Origin: an uncultured Spirochaetaceae bacterium
GTDB lineage: Bacteria > Spirochaetota > Spirochaetia > Treponematales > Treponemataceae
Direction of reading: 5' to 3'
DNA length: 38,290 nt
NCBI GenBank assembly: GCA_902799965.1
Contig: CADCCO010000011.1
Coordinates: 1 to 38,290, forward strand
Part shown: one piece after another, positions 17,219 through 25,800 of the stretch
Position numbering within the stretch: the first letter of the stretch is position 1
Layout: every line of letters starts with the position of its first letter
Notes under the pieces: model-generated
What the model was told of the DNA's origin: nothing
Database searches by the model: none
Seen by the model: only the letters and a program-made list of their open reading frames with translations
Made by a program: the position numbers and the translations under genes

Positions 17219-17873
17219 AAAGCCTGTTCGCCGTTATGTAATCGTAAACCGAAGAAGGCACCAAGTATCTCCAGCTCTTTCCCTGCGATATGCGGTTTCT
17301 TATCTCCGTGGAAGAAATCGGAATAACCAAATTCTTAAGCTCGATGAAGTCCCACTTGAACTTGTCCTTGTCGATTCCCATAAACTGGCCCTGCGCGTCA
17401 ATGCCGCCGGCAAAGTCTCCGCTAGGCTTGCTTGAAAAAATTCCGTAGCGCTTGTCGCTTTCAAGGCTGCGCCGCGTGGCGATGATTATGTCGCAAAAAG
17501 CGGCCACTTCGTCCGGGCTTTTCCACTTGCCGAATTCGGCGGCGATTTCCTGCCCCAGTATCAAGCCGATTTTTCCGCTTATCGAACCGCGGTATTTTTC
17601 CTTTAGAAATTTCACGGTGTCTATCGTGTAGGAAATTCCGCCGCGCTGAATTTCGCAAGGCTCTATCTCGAATTTTGGGTTTCCGCTAATCGCCGCCTCC
17701 AGCATCGCCAAGCGGCTTGAAGGGCTTACGCTGCCGGCAAGCTGCTTGTGCGGCGGAATGAATGTCGGCACGAACAAAACCTTGTCGTAGCCCAAATCCA
17801 AAGCCGTTTCGGCGACCATCAAGTGGCCGTTGTGAATGGGGTTAAAGCTTCCGCCGTAAATCGCTAGTTTCAA
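17202..17873 (-). CDS. nadD: Nicotinate-nucleotide adenylyltransferase
   Basis: NadD adenylates nicotinate mononucleotide in NAD synthesis. The nucleotidyltransferase signature GGSFNPIHNGHLMVAE is at residues 6-21 and the ISSTEIRNRISQG motif is near the C-terminus. The 223 residues are slightly longer than usual, with an extra stretch near 145-165. It overlaps obgE by 4 nt (ATGA) and yqeK by 17 nt, so these genes are translationally coupled. Confidence 0.95.
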   Translation of the reverse strand: MKLAIYGGSFNPIHNGHLMVAETALDLGYDKVLFVPTFIPPHKQLAGSVSPSSRLAMLEAAISGNPKFEIEPCEIQRGGISYTIDTVKFLKEKYRGSISGKIGLILGQEIAAEFGKWKSPDEVAAFCDIIIATRRSLESDKRYGIFSSKPSGDFAGGIDAQGQFMGIDKDKFKWDFIELKNLVIPISSTEIRNRISQGKSWRYLVPSSVYDYITANRLYGCKQ

Positions 17874-18988
17874 TTTTCGCTCCCCGGATACTGAATTTCC
17901 GCGTCGTCGTCAATGGATTCGCGCTCCGCCATAAAGGCGCTTGAGCCGCCAACATCTTTTTGCGCGGCGCCAGCCTGAATTTCAGACTTGTCCGCCAGCT
18001 CTATTATAGCGCTTTTAAGCGCCTTCATTCCAGTGTTGTTCATAACGGAAACGGACAGAACAGGAACGCTTTTGTCCGCCGCGTGAATTTTTTCTTTTAT
18101 TTCCCGCGCCCTCTCAAGAGCGCCCTCAACGTCGATTTTGTTGCACATAACCATGCGGGGCTTTTTGGCCAGCTCTTCCGAATAAGACGAAACTTCGTTC
18201 ACCAGCGTGTCGTAAGCCGTCAAATAGTTTTCGTCGCTCGCGTCGATTATGAACAAAAGGCATTGCGTGCGCGAAATGTGCTTTAGGAACTTAAAGCCAA
18301 GGCCCACGCCTTCGCTCGCGCCTTCGATGATGCCGGGGATGTCGGCGATGATTATGTCGCGCTCGTCGTCGACGCGCAAAACGCCGAGGTTTGGAATCTT
18401 AGTCGTGAACGGATATGGCGCCACTTTTGGGCGGGCGTTTGTGAAGGCCGTCAAGAGCGAAGACTTTCCCGCGTTGGGAAAGCCCACCAAGCCGACGTCG
18501 GCCATAACGCTAAGCTCCACGCGAATCTTTTTTGTCTGCCCCGGCTCGCCCTTGTTGGCGATTCTGGGCGCCTGGTTGGTGGACGACTTAAAGTGAATGT
18601 TGCCCCAGCCGCCGTTTCCGCCCTTAAGCAAAAGGAATTTTTCGTCCTCGCCCTGCGTGGTAAAGTCGACCAAAAGCTCGCCGGTTTCCGCGTCGCGAAG
18701 CGTTGTTCCAGGCGGAACGGGCACGACCAAATCCTCTCCGGCGGCGCCGTACTTTCCCCAGCTCATGCCGTCAGTTCCGTTTTTGGCCTTTACGATGGGA
18801 CGGCGGCGCAATTTAGAAAGCGTGCGCATGTTGCGCTTTACGACAAAGTAAACGTCGCCGCCTTTGCCGCCGTCGCCGCCGGACGGTCCGCCAAGCGGGA
18901 TGTATTTTTCCCGCCTAAAGGAAATGCAGCCGTTTCCGCCCTTGCCTGAGGATACTGTTATTACCGCTTCGTCCGCAAACTGTACCAT
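17870..18988 (-). CDS. obgE: Ribosome-associated GTPase Obg
   Basis: Obg is an essential GTPase of late 50S assembly and stress signalling. The 372 residues start with the glycine-rich Obg domain (SSGKGGNGCISFRREKY, then GGPSGGDGGKGGDVYF). The G domain follows with GFPNAGKSS at 169-177, DIPGIIEGASEGVGLG (G3) and MCNKIDVEG (G4). The acidic C-terminal tail is short. The ATG has no strong Shine-Dalgarno and follows the rpmA terminator, so expression may rest on read-through from the rplU promoter. Confidence 0.96.
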   Translation of the reverse strand: MVQFADEAVITVSSGKGGNGCISFRREKYIPLGGPSGGDGGKGGDVYFVVKRNMRTLSKLRRRPIVKAKNGTDGMSWGKYGAAGEDLVVPVPPGTTLRDAETGELLVDFTTQGEDEKFLLLKGGNGGWGNIHFKSSTNQAPRIANKGEPGQTKKIRVELSVMADVGLVGFPNAGKSSLLTAFTNARPKVAPYPFTTKIPNLGVLRVDDERDIIIADIPGIIEGASEGVGLGFKFLKHISRTQCLLFIIDASDENYLTAYDTLVNEVSSYSEELAKKPRMVMCNKIDVEGALERAREIKEKIHAADKSVPVLSVSVMNNTGMKALKSAIIELADKSEIQAGAAQKDVGGSSAFMAERESIDDDAEIQYPGSEN

Positions 18989-19002
18989 ATTTTACCAAAA
19001 AC

Positions 19003-19032
19003 AAAAAACGCCCGGCATTGTCCACCGGGCGG
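19003..19032 (-). terminator. Intrinsic terminator after rpmA
   Basis: On the minus strand CGCCCGG, a 9-nt loop and CCGGGCG form a 7-bp GC stem followed by TTTTTTGTTTTT. It lies between rpmA and obgE, so it would reduce rather than abolish obgE transcription. Confidence 0.85.
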
Positions 19033-19050
19033 CTCTCGAAAATATTTTCC

Positions 19051-19302
19051 TTACGCAGTGACGATGGAAATATATCTTCTGTTGTTGCTCTCGTGGAAAA
19101 CAACTTTTCCGTCAGCCGTGGCGAAGATGCTGTCGTCGCCGGCGCGCTTGGCGTTGTCGCCAGGGAAAAATTTAGTTCCGCGCTGCTTTACGATGATTGA
19201 GCCGGCTGTCACCTGCTCGCCCGCATATCTTTTTACGCCCAAGTGCTTGGGGTTTGACTGGCGGCCGTTTTTAGCGCCGCTTCCGCCTTTACTTCTTCCC
19301 AT
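19051..19302 (-). CDS. rpmA: 50S ribosomal protein L27 (bL27)
   Basis: bL27, whose N-terminus reaches the peptidyl-transferase centre. The 83 residues read MGRSKGGSGAKNGRQSNP, then VTAGSIIVKQRGTKFFPG and a short C-terminal beta region. The ATG at 19300-19302 has GGAGG exactly 6 nt upstream, which fixes the start. A longer frame reaching to 19365 overlaps prp and lacks a plausible site. Unlike Firmicutes L27, there is no cleavable N-terminal extension even though prp lies next door. Confidence 0.95.
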   Translation of the reverse strand: MGRSKGGSGAKNGRQSNPKHLGVKRYAGEQVTAGSIIVKQRGTKFFPGDNAKRAGDDSIFATADGKVVFHESNNRRYISIVTA

Positions 19303-19303
19303 T

Positions 19304-19633
19304 TTATTCCTCCAAATTACATTCAAACTGAACGTTTTGCGGAAACTCTTTGGCAAGGCTGTCAAAGCCCGCTTTCAAAAAGTCCGCCGCGAACTTGAGT
19401 TCGGCCTTGGCCTCGCCTCCGTCCGCCTTTGCCTCAAAGGAAAGCGTTCCCCGTTCGGGAGCCGCGCCCTCAAAGGCTATTCCCGGCCAATCGCCAAGAA
19501 CTTGCGCCGCCGTCCGCAGCAAAACCGTGGCCGCGGCGCAAACAATGTCCCGCCCCTTTTGGTCAAAAAGCGCGTGCCCTTCCGCCTTGCAGCGCAAAAG
19601 CCCGGCTTTTTTTTCTAGCAGGACATTTATCAT
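19304..19633 (-). CDS. prp: Ribosomal-processing cysteine protease Prp (YsxB family)
   Basis: 109 residues with the Prp catalytic motif: His in AEGHALFDQKGRDIVCAAA, with the Cys in IVCAA. Prp removes an N-terminal extension from L27 in Firmicutes. It is placed between rplU and rpmA as usual, sharing one base with the rplU stop (TAATG) and ending 1 nt before the rpmA ATG. Because L27 here has no visible extension, the substrate is open. Confidence 0.9.
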   Translation of the reverse strand: MINVLLEKKAGLLRCKAEGHALFDQKGRDIVCAAATVLLRTAAQVLGDWPGIAFEGAAPERGTLSFEAKADGGEAKAELKFAADFLKAGFDSLAKEFPQNVQFECNLEE

Positions 19634-19944
19634 TACGCGATGATTTCGTCAACGCGAACGTTTGTGTAATGCTGCCTGTGGCCGATCAAGCGGTGGTAAT
19701 CTTTCTTGCTCTTGTATTTGAAAACAAGAACTTTCTTGTCGCGGAAAGAATCTTCCACCGTAACCTGAACCTTGGCTCCGCTTACGTAGGGAGCGCCAAC
19801 CTTTACGTTGTCGCCGTCGCTTACGAGCAAAACGGAGTCAATGTCAATCTTGGCGCCCTTTTCGGCGTCAATCTTGTCAACCTGAAGCAAGGCGCCTTTT
19901 TCAGCCTTATACTGCTTGCCTTTGTATTCAACAAGAGCGTACAT
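19633..19944 (-). CDS. rplU: 50S ribosomal protein L21 (bL21)
   Basis: bL21 binds 23S rRNA in the large subunit. The 103 residues read MYALVEYKGKQYKAEKG, then VLVFKYKSKKDYHRLIGHRQ and TNVRVDEI, the complete family pattern. GAGG precedes the ATG. It is the first gene of the rplU-prp-rpmA-obgE-nadD-yqeK-LCP-rsfS run and has a 75-nt leader with a hairpin. Confidence 0.97.
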   Translation of the reverse strand: MYALVEYKGKQYKAEKGALLQVDKIDAEKGAKIDIDSVLLVSDGDNVKVGAPYVSGAKVQVTVEDSFRDKKVLVFKYKSKKDYHRLIGHRQHYTNVRVDEIIA

Positions 19945-20057
19945 ATTAAAACCTCAAAAAATGAATTTGCAAAAAACCGCTCTTGCGCAGAAACGGGATT
20001 GCGCCTAAGCGTATTTATGTAAAGATGATTTTAACAAATTTTTGGCGAATTAGTCAA
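19945..20057 (-). promoter_or_regulatory. rplU promoter and structured leader
   Basis: TTGACT (20052-20057), an 18-bp spacer, then TAAAAT (20028-20033), with transcription expected from about 20021. The leader contains a hairpin with core GCGCA/TGCGC (19984-20004 region) flanked by CGCTT/AAGAGCG. It is a candidate L21-type autoregulatory leader, though I cannot assign it to a known class. Confidence 0.5.
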
Positions 20058-20088
20058 TAGGAAGAAAAAAAAATCCCGAATTTTTTTC

Positions 20089-20116
20089 TTGCATTTTTAT
20101 GAAAAGGCGCTATAAT
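20089..20116 (+). promoter_or_regulatory. comFB-like gene promoter, leaderless arrangement
   Basis: TTGCAT (20089-20094), a 16-bp spacer, then TATAAT (20111-20116). The ATG begins at 20125, only 8 nt after the -10 box, so the transcript would start at or next to the start codon. An A/T inverted repeat just upstream (AAGAAAAAAA/TTTTTTTCTT, about 20062-20090) lies between this promoter and that of rplU. Confidence 0.7.
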
Positions 20117-20124
20117 AAAAAGAT

Positions 20125-20880
20125 ATGAAAGTCACTAACTTGATGGAAGATTACGTCCGCGCGCACGTGGACGACATGTACGAAAGATTGAAGGCCGAAA
20201 ACGTCAGCTGGCTGACTTGCGACTGCGAAAACTGCCGCATGGACACGGAATGCTATGTGCTGAACAGAATTCCGCCCAAATACACGATTTCCGGACGCGG
20301 CGTCAACCACGCGCAAAGCGAGCTTGAGACGGCCAAGCAAGTTATGGCCGACGTTGACACATTGGTCATGGACGGAATCCGAATCATAAGCGGCTCAAAG
20401 AGGCCCAACCACGGCTCGTCCTACACCAGCGACGCGGAAATCGTAAGCGGAAAATACCCCTACTTTTTCTTCCCGATTTTTTCGGGCGCGGTTTACGACG
20501 GCACCACATTTGAATCTTTGTCAAACGCGCAAATCACGATTCTATACAATGGAAAGCCCGCAAAAATGCTTGACTCCACTTGGCAGAACCCTTGCAACAC
20601 CTTTAAGGCGACCGAGGGCGGCTATTCCTTCTGCGTGGAGCCCGAAAAGGCTAAAAAAGAAGGCTTGGCAAAAGACTTTAGCTTTGAGCTTTTGATAAGG
20701 GCGCCCGGCTACGACACGATAAACTACGCCTTTAGCGTTCCCGTCGTCAGCAAAATCCTAAAGGGAGCCAGCGCGCGCCCCGACTACTCTTTGAAAATCC
20801 AAGACCTCTTCTTGTTCCCGGAGGGAATGGTGAACCCGATGGAGCGCTACCCCGTAAGCGACGACGAAAAGAGCAAGTGA
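20125..20880 (+). CDS. ComFB-family protein with C-terminal beta-sandwich-like domain
   Basis: 251 residues. The first 95 match the late-competence ComFB family: NLMEDYVRAHVDDMYERL, then the Cys cluster WLTCDCENCRMDTECYVLN and IPPKYTISGRG. ComFB proteins have been reported as cyclic-dinucleotide receptors in cyanobacteria and Bacillus; that is from memory. Residues about 125-235 resemble a carboxypeptidase-regulatory or Cna-B-like beta domain (SNAQITILYNGKPAKML, then FSFELLIRAPGYDTINYAF). ComFB proteins are usually single-domain, so this fusion is uncommon. The protein lacks a signal peptide. No Shine-Dalgarno is seen and the mRNA looks leaderless. A bidirectional terminator follows. Confidence 0.82.
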   Translation: MKVTNLMEDYVRAHVDDMYERLKAENVSWLTCDCENCRMDTECYVLNRIPPKYTISGRGVNHAQSELETAKQVMADVDTLVMDGIRIISGSKRPNHGSSYTSDAEIVSGKYPYFFFPIFSGAVYDGTTFESLSNAQITILYNGKPAKMLDSTWQNPCNTFKATEGGYSFCVEPEKAKKEGLAKDFSFELLIRAPGYDTINYAFSVPVVSKILKGASARPDYSLKIQDLFLFPEGMVNPMERYPVSDDEKSK

Positions 20881-20903
20881 CAGAACGAACAAAATGACAG
20901 CGC

Positions 20904-20940
20904 AAAAAAAAGGGCGAGGAGAAATCCTCGCCTTTTTTTT
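20904..20940. terminator. Bidirectional terminator between the comFB-like gene and tRNA-Val
   Basis: GGCGAGGA-GAAA-TCCTCGCC flanked by A8 on the left and T9 on the right. It can terminate the + strand comFB-like transcript and the minus-strand tRNA-Val transcript. Confidence 0.93.
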
Positions 20941-20943
20941 TAT

Positions 20944-21016
20944 GGACGATGAGGGGATCGAACCCCCGACATTCTGGGTGTAAACCAGACGCTCGTACCA
21001 GCTGAGCTAATCGTCC
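20944..21016 (-). tRNA. tRNA-Val (anticodon TAC)
   Basis: A 73-nt cloverleaf: acceptor GGACGAT/ATCGTCC, anticodon arm TCTGG-TTTACAC-CCAGA giving TAC, and T arm GGGGG-TTCGATC-CCCTC. No CCA is encoded. It has its own promoter, TTGACA (21054-21059), 17-bp spacer, TAATAT (21031-21036). Its 5' end, not its 3' end, faces the recombinase gene. Confidence 0.96.
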
Positions 21017-21030
21017 GTAAGATGAATGAA

Positions 21031-21059
21031 ATATTATCAGATTCTCTAAAAAGTGTCAA
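21031..21059 (-). promoter_or_regulatory. tRNA-Val promoter
   Basis: On the minus strand TTGACA, a 17-bp spacer and TAATAT, with initiation expected near 21024, just before the mature tRNA 5' end at 21016. Confidence 0.75.
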
Positions 21060-21081
21060 TAGCTAGCAAAGGAGGATTTTC

Positions 21082-22188
21082 ATGTATCGGTTGGCGCAAA
21101 TAGCCCAAGGCGGAAAAAGCCAGTGGTATTACTTTAGGGAAAAGGACGGCGGCTCGAAGCTGATTCTTTACTTGTGCGAGGGCTGCGAAAGCCGCGAAAC
21201 GGCGCATGACTACGTTCTTAATTTAAAGAAGAACAAAAGCCGAGTGAGCGCGATAAGCAGGGGCATGTACGACGAGGCCAGCGCCTCGTACGAAAAGCGG
21301 CGGCAGTTCGGAAAGTCGGTTTACGGTTGGACGCTGGCGCAAAAGAAAATGTTCTTGCGCGAAATCAACAAGGATTTTGGCGACGTTCCGATTCAAGAGA
21401 TTACCGAAAAAGACGTTGAGGCGCGCCTGCTTCAAATAGAGCGCAGCGGCTCTTGGAAGAATTCTTATTTGGAAACCTTTATGGACATTTACCGGGAGGC
21501 GCGCTGGCAGGGAATAAAAGTGGCCCTTCCCGCCTTTCAAAAATTCAAGCGCAATTCGCGCAAGGCCGACGTGCTTTCCGAGCGCGACGAAAAGGCGCTG
21601 CTTTCAAAAAGAAATTTTTCAAACTCGGACTTGCGCCTTATGTTTTGGCTGGGCTTGTGCTGCGGCCTGCGCCTTGGCGAAATGCGCGCCTTGAGGGCCG
21701 GGCAGTTTTTGGCGGACAAGGGCGCGATTGTGGTTGACGGCTACATAAACAAAATGGGAGAACGGACAAAGTACAACAAAAAGGGGTCGGAAGAGCGGCC
21801 TAAATTCCGCGTGGCTTTTTTGACCGAAAATTTAAGCAAGGCCCTTGCGGCATACATTGAAGAAAAGGGCTTGGCAGGCGACGACTTTTTGTTCACGATG
21901 GACGAAAAGCCGTTTTCGCAGTCGTACGCCTACAAAAATTTTGTGGCCGCGGCGCGGAGAGCCGGCCTGCTTTCGGACGGAAGAAAGATTTCGCCCCACT
22001 CCTTGCGCTACACTTACATCACAAGGATGAGAAGCCTTTTGCCGGGCGAAACCGTCCGAAAGCTGGCCGGGCACAGTTCAATTGAAATGACCGACTATTA
22101 CACCCGCGCTTCCCTTGGCGACTTGATTGAAGAGCTTTCACCGACCAAGGAAAGCGTCGAGCGCTGTTTTGGCGCGATGGAAATCTAG
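21082..22188 (+). CDS. Tyrosine recombinase (phage-type site-specific integrase)
   Basis: 368 residues. The catalytic residues of the family are in order: Arg in CGLRLGEMRAL (near 200), a possible Lys in the beta-hairpin, His-x-x-Arg in ISPHSLRYTYI (about 313-316), His in LAGHSSIEMT and the nucleophile Tyr in TDYYTRAS. The N-terminal part (about 60-150) looks like a SAM-like core-binding domain. A strong AAAGGAGG site precedes the ATG. Composition resembles the neighbours, so any acquisition is old or from a related host. It does not look like the T. denticola integron integrase. It converges on the giant gene with a 79-nt gap. No flanking attachment repeat was seen. Confidence 0.9.
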   Translation: MYRLAQIAQGGKSQWYYFREKDGGSKLILYLCEGCESRETAHDYVLNLKKNKSRVSAISRGMYDEASASYEKRRQFGKSVYGWTLAQKKMFLREINKDFGDVPIQEITEKDVEARLLQIERSGSWKNSYLETFMDIYREARWQGIKVALPAFQKFKRNSRKADVLSERDEKALLSKRNFSNSDLRLMFWLGLCCGLRLGEMRALRAGQFLADKGAIVVDGYINKMGERTKYNKKGSEERPKFRVAFLTENLSKALAAYIEEKGLAGDDFLFTMDEKPFSQSYAYKNFVAAARRAGLLSDGRKISPHSLRYTYITRMRSLLPGETVRKLAGHSSIEMTDYYTRASLGDLIEELSPTKESVERCFGAMEI

Positions 22189-22267
22189 CGCGGCGCGAAC
22201 TTAGAACTGTCGCAAGCCTAAGATGCGGCGGCGGCGGCGAGCATCCAGGCGGAAAGCGGAAGCAAGA

Positions 22268-22870
22268 CTAAGAGGCGGCGGCCCGCAAATTCTTGCGGGT
22301 CAGCGCGTAAAGCTCTTTTCCGCTTTCCGTCAGCGCGTAAAAGTCCGCGCGGCTTATGTCCGCCCAGCCGTTCTTTGGCCCGTACTTTCCGCCTTGCCAG
22401 GGATCCATAACGGTGAATGTCGAGGTCATGTAGTTTTGGCCGTCGCCGAAATTGATTTTGTCCAGCAAGACCGAATGGCTTCCGTTGACGCGCATATGAG
22501 TAAAATAAACGTTCTTCGCGTCGTTGGCGTTTTTCACGATGCGTTCAAAAACGCTTTGCCGGTTGTTTCCAATTATTTTGCCGTTCTTGTCCCTTATGTC
22601 CGCGTCAACCGAGCCGGCCGCCCGCAAATAGTCGCCGCCGGCGATGGAATTCACGGCGGAGGCGTAGTTTTCGCCAACGGCAAGGCAATTTTCTTCTTTT
22701 ACGCCGTTCTTGTCGGGCCCGACTTCGTACAAGCCTTTCTCCTTTATTATTTTATTCGCTTCCGCAAGAGAGACGGCGTTTCCGGTAATCGAATAGGCGA
22801 TGTAGGCGGCGGTTGACAAGGTACAACCATAGCCGTACAAATCTTGAACTGCGTTTTTGGGGTCATAGCC
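22268..22870 (-). other. C39/papain-like C-terminal module of the giant protein
   Basis: About 200 residues at the end of the giant protein. The order Cys-His-Asp, the helix following the Cys (STAAYIAYSITG) and the DPWxGG turn after the His strand fit Peptidase_C39-like folds. Such modules serve as proteolytic tips in bacterial polymorphic effectors. Catalytic activity is inferred, not shown. Confidence 0.6.
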
Positions 22871-25800
22871 GTACTTGTCGTTTTTCACGCCAAGCTTCAA
22901 TTCGCTTTCCGCCTCTTCGCGCGACTTTCTTGTTTTTTCAACGAGTTCCGCGTCGCTCGAGCCGTTTTTCTTGGCTTGCTCAACTTGTTTCGCGACATAT
23001 CTGTCAATCGCGTTTTGAAGCGCGATTTCGTTGTACTTGTCCTTGTCCAAGCTAAAGCCCAAAACAACGCCGCGGTTTTCTTCTTCGTTTTGATAATACG
23101 GCTGGGCGAGCAATTCCGCGAGGCCGCTGACTTTCTTTCCGTGTTTGCGCGCCTTTTCCATCGCCTCTGCATACAGGGCGTAAACGCCGACGCGGCCGCC
23201 TTTTTCATGGGCTTCTTTTATGGCGGAAAAATCCGAAAATCTTTCGTCGTCAGCTTCGCCGGCGCCGAACATTTTGAGCGCGGCGGAAAAGGCGGCTCCT
23301 GTGTCCGCAAGGCCGTCCAAAGCGTCCGGCTCGCCTTCCGCCGCGGAACGCTCTTTTTCTTTGCGGGCGGCGTTATGCAAAGAGGAATAAGTTGCAAGCA
23401 AAACCAAGCCGTTTTTGTCGCCAAGGAGCGCTTTGTCCATCAAAAGCGTGTTGTCGGAAAAAGTTCCCAGGCCCACGCCGTCTTCAAATTTCAATAAAAT
23501 TTCTTCGTCAAAAATGTCGCGGGCAAGCTTGGCATTTTCCGCGCGGCCGCTCCTAGCCAAAACGTTTATCTCGTCCAGGCGGATTCTGTCCTCCGCGCCG
23601 CCATTTTTCATGTTGGAAACTTTTTGGCTGTCCATGGCGCCCGCGACAAGGCTTGAAAGCGCGCCGTAAGAAAGGTCAACGCCGCCGCGCCCGTATCCGC
23701 CAAAAAATTGTCCGTCCTTTACGCCGACTTCCAAAAGGCCCACGCCCCTTACGTTCAGCAAGTTGACCGAAAAGTCGCCTGTGGCCAAATAATTGAGCGC
23801 GGCGCCGGTCAAGCTTCCAAGCGTGGAATTCATTTTGTAAATGTTAGAAAAAGCGGCGCCGCTCAACGCCCTTCCGCCAGCGTCAAGCAAGTTGACCGCG
23901 CCCAACGCGCCGCCGACAAAAGCTCCAGCGGCGCCAGTCCAAGCGGACGCGCCAAGCCACGCGTCGGCGGCTTGTTCCATATTGATTTTTCCTCGGACAA
24001 AGTCAATTGAGTTTACGGTTCCCTTTAGGCCGCTTTCAACATAGCCAGCCGCCGCTTTTTGAGCCGCGTTAAAGATATGGCCGGCCGCGCCTTCTTTTAG
24101 CGCGGAGCAAGCGGTTTTCAACGCGTCGCTTGCCCTTCCGGCCACAGCCCCCACTCCGGCTGAAACGCCTGCGACAAGGCCCAGGCGCAAAGCGTCGTTC
24201 AAGACATCGTCCCAAGACTTGTAGCCCATCGCGCCGTCAAAAAGGCTAAAAATCGCGTCGTCGACATACTTGACAAAATAAAGGGGCGGACAGCTTGCGA
24301 ACAATTCGCAAACAACGCCAAAAACGTCGCGGACGGTGGGCAACTTTAGGCCTTCGATACCAGTGTCAAAAAGCTGCTGGTCGTAGGGCGCCTTGCATAG
24401 TTCAGCGTAGCCGCCGGAATTTCTGATTGAATTCCATTGGTAGTCCAGCATGATAAGGCCCATCTCTCCGCTTCCGTAGCTTTCGACGTTCCTGTCCAAC
24501 GGCGAATTTGGATTGGGCTTGTCCCTGAATTTTGCCGCGACTCCTACGTGCTTGCTGAATTCGGAATTGTCCACCGAGCCTTCGCCGCCAAAAATCCTGT
24601 AAGCCCACGCCTGCAAAACGCTGGTTATCTCCTGCGCTTTTTTCATTATCAAGCGGCTTGCGTTTCCCGCGTAGCCCTCCAACGAAAAGTCAAAGCCGGG
24701 GCGTTCGGCGTGAAAATATTCGTAGCGGTGAACCCACTGGGTTTCGCGCTTGACGCTGAAAAGCGCGGAGTCTATGACCGCGTACCTGTGAATCAACGGG
24801 TCGACGGTATAGCCGCTTGCGCGAACCATGTCCAGCTCCCATTTTTCAACGCCGCGATTTTTTTCCTCAAGCGCGTCAAGGCACATTTCAACGCTCTTTT
24901 CGTATTCAAGCTGAATTTTTTGCAAAGCCAAAGTCGCCGCCGCGCTCGTCATTGCGTCTTCCATTTCGCGCAGAACTTGCGACAAGACGGCGGCGCTTTT
25001 TGCAAGAGCGCCGTCCTTTTTGTCCAGCAAAAAGAGGCTTTGAATGTAAGAGTCGTTTTTGGAAAAGTCCGCAAGGTTTTGAGCCAGCGCGGACAGGCGC
25101 TCAAACTTTTCAGAGTCAAAAAAGCCGTTCAAGGATTCGTCTATCCAAGCCGAACTTTGAAGGCGCGGCGCGTTCTTTGCCGCGGCGCTCCATTTTTCCG
25201 CGCGCGAATATCCGTCGGAAGAAGCGTCCGCCTGGCCGCCAACGGATTGGCTTGCAAGGCATTGGCTGCCAATGTATTGGCTGTATATCCAATCCTGCTT
25301 GTCCGCCAAAAAGGCGGAATAGTTTCTTGTCCATTCGTCGTTGGCCTCTTGATAGCGCGCGCTCCAGCCGTTAAGCCAATAATTATACGCGCCTTGAATT
25401 TTTTCTTGGGCGGCCGACCATTCTGAGGCGGCGTTTTGCAAAACCAGCTGGACTTTTTTGTCCCAGCCGTTCTTTTGTTCCGCCATGTCGTCCGCCAAAA
25501 TAGAAAAGAGCCGTTCTTGCTTTTCAAGCCGCCGGCGGGCGCTTTCCAAAACTTGTTCGTTTCTCAGCTCAAGATAGTCGTCAAAGACTTCCGCTTGATA
25601 GTCTTCCGCCGCCCCGCCCAACATGACCGGCAGTGCGGGCAAAAGCTCTTTGGCGTAAAAGCAAAGCAAATTGTCATAATATCCGTTTTGGTCAAACGAA
25701 AGGTCGCCGCCGCGCTCGTTTACATATGAATCCAGGGCGGCTTTAGAGCCGTTCTTTTTTGTTTCCAAAAAGGCCGTCATTTTTTCAAGCGCCTCGCGAG

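Noticed and set aside
20944..22188. tRNA-Val as the integration site of the recombinase
   Set aside because: The recombinase faces the 5' end of the tRNA and I found no second copy of its 3' end elsewhere in the window, so no att pair can be claimed.
21082..22188. Integron integrase
   Set aside because: No attC-like array follows and the protein lacks the extra patch that I would expect of IntI; a plain phage-type recombinase is the safer call.
24437..25426. 329-codon open frame on the + strand
   Set aside because: It is antisense to the giant gene, without ribosome site, promoter or recognisable motifs; the codon bias of the real frame keeps the opposite strand open.
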